From: Rapana venosa
Taxonomy: Eukaryota > Mollusca > Gastropoda > Neogastropoda > Muricidae
Reading direction: 5' to 3'
NCBI GenBank assembly: GCA_028751875.1
Contig: CM054158.1
Span: 8,389,186 to 8,453,185 of the forward strand
DNA length: 64,000 nt
Positions 58,431 to 64,000 of this stretch are shown one piece after another. The notes beneath the pieces were generated by a model. It was given only the letters and a program-made list of their open reading frames with translations. It did no database searches and had not been told where the DNA came from. Position 1 is the stretch's first letter. Every line of letters starts with the position of its first letter. A program made the translations under genes and the position numbers.

Positions 58431-59149
58431 GCACACACACAAAACCGTACACTAAACCTGAAGTCCAGAACAGAACTAAAAGCGATAGGTGCAGACAAAT
58501 AACATGCAGCATTACTTTCCACACACACACGCAAAACCCATCTTTCCTATCCACCTCACAACAGATGGGTTTGGAAGCCAAATAACCACTGCAAAAAACA
58601 GCCACACAGAGTTAGCAAATCTAAGAATGATACATGCAGCTAATATACCAACACATGCACAGCCAACACACATACTAACATAACAGTCAAACATCCACAA
58701 CACACAAGTAAACATAACACACGCAACATCGCAGGGTTTGCAATGTTCATCACTCAATATCAGCAATACACACACACACACACACATAGACACACACAGA
58801 CACACACAGACACACACACACTTCTAAGCAATAATTGCGTTCATAACGAATTCTATACAAGAAAGAAAACATAACAACCTCCTTTCACAGTAAGGAACAG
58901 TCTCTGGATACCAAAATGAGACAATAACAAACAACAAGCTGCCCCCTTTCATAAGATCTATCCTCTACTCTACCCCCCAAAAAATAATTTAAATTAAAAA
59001 AAATTTAACTGCATAATAAGACAAATCACAGACTTCCCCTCACTCAGCATACTCCATGTAGCTCTAGGTTAAGTCGGTTACAACAATGACATCCTCAACC
59101 ACAGTCGATCATCCACAACTCTCTTTCTCCACCCTTCCTGGTCTTTTAT

Positions 59150-60500
59150 GGCAGATGGCAGACACTGTCTATCTCTAGTCTAAGGATCCCTATGTCCCTC
59201 TATAGGGATGGCAGACACTGTCTATCTCCAGTCTAAGGATCCCTATGTCCCCCTATAGGAGATGGCAGACACTGTCTATCTCCAGTCTAAGGATCCCTAT
59301 GTCCCCCTATAGGAGATGGCAGACACTGTCTATCTCCAGTCTAAGGATCCCTATGTCCCCCTATAGGAGATGGCAGACACTGTCTATCTCCAGTCTAAGG
59401 ATCCCTATGTCCCCCTATAGGGGATTGCAGACACTGTCTATCTCCAGTCTAAGGATCCCTATGTCCCCCTATAGGAGATGGCAGACACTGTCTATCTCCA
59501 GTCTAAGGATCCCTATGTCCCCCTATAGGAGATGGCAGACACTGTCTATCCCCAGTCTAAGGATCCCTATGTCCCCCTTTAGGAGATGGCAGACACTGTC
59601 TATGTCCAGTCTAAAGATCCCTATGTCCCCCTATAGGGGATGGCAGACACTGTCTATGTCCAGTCTAAGGATCCCTATGTTCCCCTATAGGGGATGGCAG
59701 ACACTGTCTATGTCCAGTCTAAGGATCCCTATGTTCCCCTATAGGGGATGGCAGACACTGTCTATGTCCAGTCTAAGGATTCCCCATGTTCCCCTATAGG
59801 GGATGGCAGACACTGTCTATGTCCAGTCTAAGGATCCCTATGTTCCTCTATAGGGATGGCAGACACTGTCTATCTCCAGTCTAAGGATCCCTATGTTCCC
59901 TATAGGGGATGGCAGACACTGTCTATGTCAGTCTAAAATCCCTATGTTCCCCTATAGGAGATGGCAGACACTGTCTATGTCCAGTCTAAGGATCCCTATG
60001 TTCCCCTATAGGGGATGGCAGACACTGTCTATGTCCAGTCTAAGGATCCCTATGTTCCCCTATAGGGGATGGCAGACACTGTCTATGTCCAGTCTAAGGA
60101 TCCCTATGTTCCCCTATAGGGGATGGCAGACACTGTCTATGTCCAGTCTAAGGATCCCTATGTTCCCCTATAGGGGATGGCAGACACTGTCTATCTCTAG
60201 TCTAAGGATCCCTATGTTCCCCTATAGGGGATGGCAGACACTGTCTATGTCCAGTCTAAGGATCCCTATATCCCCCTATAGGGGATGGCAGACACTGTCT
60301 ATCTCTAGTCTAAGGATCCCTATGTCCCTCTATAGGGGATGGCAGACACTGTCTATGTCCAGTCTAAGGATCCCTATGTTCCCCTATAGGGGATGGCAGA
60401 CACTATCCCCAGTCTAAGGATCCCTATGTTCCCCTATAGGGGATGGCAGACACTGTCTATGTCCAGTCTATGTCCAGTCTAAGGATGGATCCCCATGTCC
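59150..60500. repeat. 54-bp minisatellite, about 25 units
   Basis: The unit is 'atggcagacactgtctat' plus 'ctccagtctaaggatccctatg' and 'tccccctataggag'. Most units are exactly 54 bp (18 codons). One plus frame is open over 59245-59799 and 59893-60417 with period MSPYRRWQTLSISSLRIP. In another plus frame each unit holds a complete mini-ORF, MADTVYLQSKDPYVPL then TAG. Left-hand units end CCCCTATAGGAG; most right-hand units end CCCCTATAGGGG, a perfect 12-bp palindrome. Confidence 0.96.
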
Positions 60501-60534
60501 CCCTCCAAGGGATCCACATGTCTGGGCATGTCTA

Positions 60535-60650
60535 CCTGGGTGGCGCTGCTCTTGTGGTGATATGCTCTCCCTGGGGAGAGCAGACCAAATTTCACTTAGA
60601 GAAATCTGCCGCGACTTAAAGTGGAATCAAATACAATACAATGCAACACA
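60535..60650 (+). mobile_element. SINE-C 3' end
   Basis: 'ggcgctgctcttgtggtgat', 'ctccctggggagagcagacc', 'gaaatctgccgcgacttaaag' and an ATACAATACAATGCAAC tail. It abuts the 54-bp minisatellite. Confidence 0.8.
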
Positions 60651-60679
60651 ATACCTGCACTTCTGCTCCTGTGCTTTAG

Positions 60680-60915
60680 TTTCCATGGGAAACAGTTTCT
60701 AAGTCATCAATTTTCCCATTTGATGGGAAATAGCTTCTAAGTCATCAATTTTCCCAAATGATTGGAAATAGTTTCTATGTCATCAATTTTCCCAAATGAT
60801 AGGAAATAGTTTCTAAGTCATCAATTTTCCCATTTGATGGGAAATAGCTTCTAAGTCATCAATTTTCCCAAATGATAGGAAATAGTTTCTAAGTCATCAA
60901 TTTTCCCAATCAATC
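60680..60915. repeat. 37-38 bp tandem repeat, six units
   Basis: Units read 'gggaaatagcttctaagtcatcaattttccc' with alternating 'atttgat' and 'aaatgat' spacers. The AAATGAT/ATTTGAT alternation makes pairs of units partly inverted around the spacer. Confidence 0.9.
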
Positions 60916-61176
60916 AACTTTGTTGTTGTTGTTGTTGTTGCTGCTGCTGACAGCATGGGTAGATCTTAATCAGTCTGTTACACATTTTGACATGTTTACA
61001 ATGACTATGGTAATGAATGTATTATCGAAAAGGAAAAGACTTCTGAAATTGGGCAGCTTGTAATCAGTCAGTCAATTATGGTAAATGCCTCTATATAAGC
61101 ACTCTTTTTACTTGTGCGTGCATGCAAGCATGCTGTTGTTGTGTGTGTCATGTATATGCATGCATGCATGAGACTC

Positions 61177-61196
61177 TGTGTGTGTGTGTGTGTGTG

Positions 61197-61260
<64 letters not shown>

Positions 61261-61334
61261 TCTGTGTGTGTGTGTGTCTGTGTGTGTGTTGTGTGAGAGA
61301 GACACAAATAATACTACAGCAAAAGGCACTTGTG

Positions 61335-61400
<66 letters not shown>
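61177..61400. repeat. (GT)n then (CT)n microsatellites
   Basis: GT repeats span 61177-61290 with a few interruptions and CT repeats span 61339-61400. Confidence 0.95.
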
Positions 61401-61403
<3 letters not shown>

Positions 61404-61968
61404 ATCTATGCTCTGGTTTATTTTCCATGATGTCTGAATCTGCTCTGTGTTCCAACAACCTCTTTACCATATCACCAAACATTATTTATGCATCAAATAT
61501 TTCATCTGATACATTAAAAAAAAAAAAAAAATTTTTAAGATGAACTGTACCCATCAAGAAATCTTTGTTTCTCGATGACTTTGATATCTAAAAAAGTTGG
61601 AAATATTTCAAAACGCTCTGCTAAAAGCAGTAATACTGAACCTGAACTCTGTAACGTTATCGTTATAAAACGCCAACAATAAAGACAAATAATGTCTCTA
61701 AACCATAAAGTTAATGAGGCCTACGCTTTATGAAAAATCCAGCCCTAAAAAAATCTCTGCCTTTGAAAAGAAAGATACATGTTTATCCTATTACAAAACT
61801 GATAACAAACACTTTTCCCCTAACGTTCATCACCAAAAAAACCAAACTAAATTCAAAGACACTTGGTATCAAAACGCGAAGCCTATTTGACACAGGTTGA
61901 AGATTGGAAGATGGCAAGTAAACATGATGGAAGCACGAGAGTTGCCGAGCGTAGCGTCATCCATCGTC
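61401..61968. other. no gene seen; possible 3' UTR of gene C
   Basis: AT-rich sequence directly downstream of gene C on the minus strand. I do not see a clear minus-strand AATAAA. Confidence 0.4.
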
Positions 61969-62193
61969 TCAGTTGTCGGGCCGCTTCTCCAGGAGGAGGA
62001 GGGAGATGATGACGACCAGGATGACGATGAGCACCATCATCAGCACATCAGGGGAAATAAGCCAGAGCAGACACCGTCATACGGTCAGGAGAGGCGGGGA
62101 GGAGGGAGGAGCTGGGGGCTCCTCGTATTCTGATGTCGACGAAGATTCGGATTTGATTCGTGTTCGCGACCATCTTCTCTGGAGGGCTTCAAT
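61969..62193 (-). CDS. Gene C 3' exon: Pro-rich tail, TGA, then in-frame hydrophobic segment
   Basis: On the minus strand a strong acceptor (TTTTTTTCTTTTTCACAG) precedes 62193. Phase 0 reads IEALQRRWSRTRIKSESSST, then SEYEEPPAPPSSPPLLTV, then TGA at 62079-62077. Without a frame change the next 35 codons read RCLLWLISPD, about 20 strongly hydrophobic residues (VLMMVLIVILVVIISLLLL) and EKRPDN, then TGA at 61971-61969. The hydrophobic codons are mostly C/G-ending, like real exons in this window. The upstream exons are not visible; they may lie beyond the window end. If only the first stop is used, the protein ends LTV, which fits a class II PDZ ligand. The plus strand of this segment has an acidic/His-rich frame (DDDDQDDDEHHHQH) that I regard as the shadow. 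Confidence 0.5.
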
Positions 62194-62239
62194 CTGTGAA
62201 AAAGAAAAAAAGTGTGGGTGTTACAGTCTGTGATGTCTG

Positions 62240-62325
62240 CTTCTTCTTGTTGTTGTTGTTGTTGTTGTTCTTCTTCTTCTTCTTCTTCTTCTTCTTCTTG
62301 TTCTTCTTCTTCTTCTTCTTCTTCT
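62240..62325. repeat. (TTC)n / (TTG)n repeat
   Basis: A trinucleotide tract beginning about 45 bases upstream (minus sense) of the gene C acceptor. Confidence 0.95.
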
Positions 62326-62938
62326 CTCGTTTGCTTTTACACTGTCAAATGTGTCTGGGGGGAAATTATAGCATGTCCTTTCCAGCTCTTCTCGTGTCTG
62401 CATGAATCTAATGCTACATATCTCGATGAATATTCTGATAACAACTGTTGTTGTGGTAGCGGGTGTTATCATCATTATGGTTAATATTCTGTTGTTGCAG
62501 TGACTGTTACTGTTCTATGCTAATTGCAGGACAACCATTCCTGGGCCAGTGTTGAAAAACAGCAGCCTTTTCTTAAATGACATACAACAGATGCTATCGC
62601 CAAGTGAATAAGACCATTCAACTTCAATCCCTTGAGTCCATGAAAACATGGGTTCGAATCTCAGAGACATCTAGTGAATTAAGGGTCAGGATTATTACAA
62701 TCTCCCAGGTCAACTTCAAGCGCACAGCGCGCAACTCCAGCATAACTCAGTCAAGGGTCCAGGGCCCAGTGCTAAAATCAGCGTGCTCCTTCCTTTTACC
62801 AAGTCTAAGAGCAGTCAGTTCCTGCTATAGTTATTAGCACCAGCTGAGCTGGGATGGGATGGAATGGACAGCAGCTGAACGTGGAGGAAACTGATAGCTG
62901 CGAGAGCAGACCTGTCAGCGCCTTGATTCCCTTCGTGT
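62326..62938. other. no supported gene; SINE-F head fragment at 62630-62720
   Basis: 62630-62720 has 'acatgggttcgaatctcag' (B box) and 'agtgaattaagggtcag', as in SINE-F. A plus-strand acceptor-like site at 62529 followed by a short frame (DNHSWASVEKQQPFLK) was noted but is not supported otherwise. Confidence 0.45.
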
Positions 62939-62940
62939 AT

Positions 62941-63015
<75 letters not shown>

Positions 63016-63085
63016 CATACATACATACATACATACATACATGCATACATACATACATACATACATACATACATACACACACACA
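62939..63085. repeat. (GATA)n(CATA)n microsatellite
   Basis: About 19 GATA units followed by about 17 CATA units with one CATG. Confidence 0.97.
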
Positions 63086-63149
63086 TATACGGAAAATCAA
63101 ATACGCACGCTAAAGATCCTGTAAATCATGTCAGCGTTCGGTGAGTTTC

Positions 63150-63260
63150 GGAAACACAAACATACCCAGCACACATCCCTGAAGCTACCTTCAAGGTGGG
63201 CACAAACGGTCACATACGCAAAATCTCACCATTGGTGAACCTCACAACTAATAGCCGAGG
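63150..63260 (+). mobile_element. SINE-A2 tail
   Basis: 'gaagctaccttcaaggtggg', 'acatacgcaaaatctcacc' and 'attggtgaacctcacaac', ending 'agccgaggaatg'. It is the apparent source of the flanking minisatellite. Confidence 0.7.
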
Positions 63261-64000
63261 AATGAAAAAAAACCCAAAGTAACATAAGCAAAATCTTGCC
63301 ATCAATTAACCTTCGAACTCTGGCTGAGGAATGAATAAAAGGAAACTTTTTTAAAAGAGAAGAAAGCCTGGAGACACACCTTGTCCCCGAAGTAACAGAC
63401 AACAACAACAACAACAACAACAGACAGACACCTTGTCCCCAAAGTAAGAGACAACAACAACAAAAACAACAGACACAGACCTTGTCCCAAAGTAAGAGAC
63501 AACAACAACAACAACAGACACAGACCTTGTCCCCGAAGTAAGAGACAACAACAACAACAACAGACACAGACCTTGTCCCCGAAGTAAGAGACAACAACAA
63601 CAACAACAGACACAGACCTTGTCCCCGAAGTAACAGGCAACAACAACAACAAAAACAGACACACACCTTGTCCCCAAAGTAACATAAGCAAAATCTCGCC
63701 AACAATTAACCTCAGAACTCTGGCCGAGGAACGAATAAAAGGGAAAAAACAATTTAAAGAAGAAAGCCTGGAGACACACCTTGTCCCCGAAGTAAGAGGC
63801 AACAACCACAACAACAAAAACAGACACACACCTTGTCCCCAAAGTAAGAGGCAACAACCACAACAACAAAAACAGACACACACATCTCGCTATTAATTAA
63901 TCTTGGAACTCTGGCCGAGGAACGAATAAAAGGGAAAAAACAATGTAAAGAAGAAAGCCTGGAGACACACCTTGTCCCCGAAGTAAGAGACAACAACCAC
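63261..64000. repeat. two-level minisatellite derived from a SINE end
   Basis: The short unit is about 52-56 bp: 'gacacacaccttgtccccga' plus 'agtaagagacaacaac(aac)n'. It is embedded in a longer unit of about 200 bp that also contains 'aatctcgccaacaattaacc', 'gaactctggccgaggaacg' and 'agaagaaagcctggagacac'. The long unit's start matches the SINE-A2 tail at 63150-63260. The array runs off the window end. Confidence 0.9.

Noticed and set aside
61897..62233. plus-strand Asp/Glu/His-rich frame as a gene
   Set aside because: It is the reverse complement of the hydrophobic codons of gene C (Asp and His codons mirror Ile/Val/Met). The minus strand has the strong acceptor and the coding-like codon use.
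62529..62580. plus-strand terminal exon (DNHSWASVEKQQPFLK)
   Set aside because: There is a single acceptor-like AATTGCAG and 16 codons, but no upstream exon or conservation evidence; too short to support.
63226..64000. CRISPR-like array (regular repeats with AAC spacers)
   Set aside because: The spacers are not unique, units vary in length and carry (AAC)n, and the context is eukaryotic; it is a minisatellite.

Overview
This window is eukaryotic nuclear DNA. It has intron-split genes with GT-AG junctions, (CA)n/(CT)n microsatellites and minisatellites at high density, tRNA-headed SINEs, and decayed CR1-like and RTE-like LINE ends with (ATT)n or short-microsatellite tails. The mix looks like a marine mollusc, most likely a gastropod; that is an inference from style, not a database match. 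Most of the sequence is repeat-derived or featureless. I assembled two genes confidently by joining exons at matching splice phases, and found part of a third.

Gene A (minus strand, 39784 to 25903) has five coding exons: a short ATG exon, an exon encoding one transmembrane helix, two microexons of 34 and 51 nt, and a single 8,760-nt terminal exon. They join without a break into a predicted 3,016-residue protein. It has a 45-residue N-terminus, one membrane segment followed by cysteines and basic residues, and about 2,900 residues of low-complexity cytoplasmic tail. The tail carries four copies of an LPFPxYPY-like motif and ends in about ten 50-56-residue repeats packed with RRHS, RRKSS and RKES sites (basophilic-kinase, PKA-type consensus). 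I do not recognise the family. This is the strongest candidate for something undescribed.

Gene B (plus strand, 41719-49269) starts about 1.9 kb from gene A in a head-to-head arrangement. Six exons join into a 431-residue alpha/beta-hydrolase-fold protein, probably of the DUF1057-like group, with a mitochondrial-type N-terminus. Its nucleophile elbow reads GHGCG (Gly where Ser is expected), the usual HG oxyanion motif reads HS, and the terminal catalytic His position reads Gln, so it looks like a pseudoenzyme. The 3' splice site of its exon 3 has been tandemly copied into the preceding intron.

Gene C (minus strand, 62193-61969) is a 3' exon. It ends in a Pro-rich tail and a TGA, followed in the same frame by a 35-codon hydrophobic segment and a second stop. 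This could be stop-codon readthrough to a membrane-anchored form, or a recent nonsense change.

Layout: 1-25 kb is repeats, LINE/SINE debris, a Gln-rich repeat on the minus strand with one nonsense codon, one isolated splice-flanked candidate exon and a candidate minus-strand promoter near 23.8 kb. 25.9-39.8 kb is gene A, with an RTE-type LINE insertion bounded by target-site duplications in its second intron. 41.7-49.3 kb is gene B, whose introns hold antisense LINE fragments. 49.9-61 kb is minisatellites (42-bp and 54-bp units) and SINEs. 62-64 kb is gene C's 3' exon and a minisatellite built from a SINE end.
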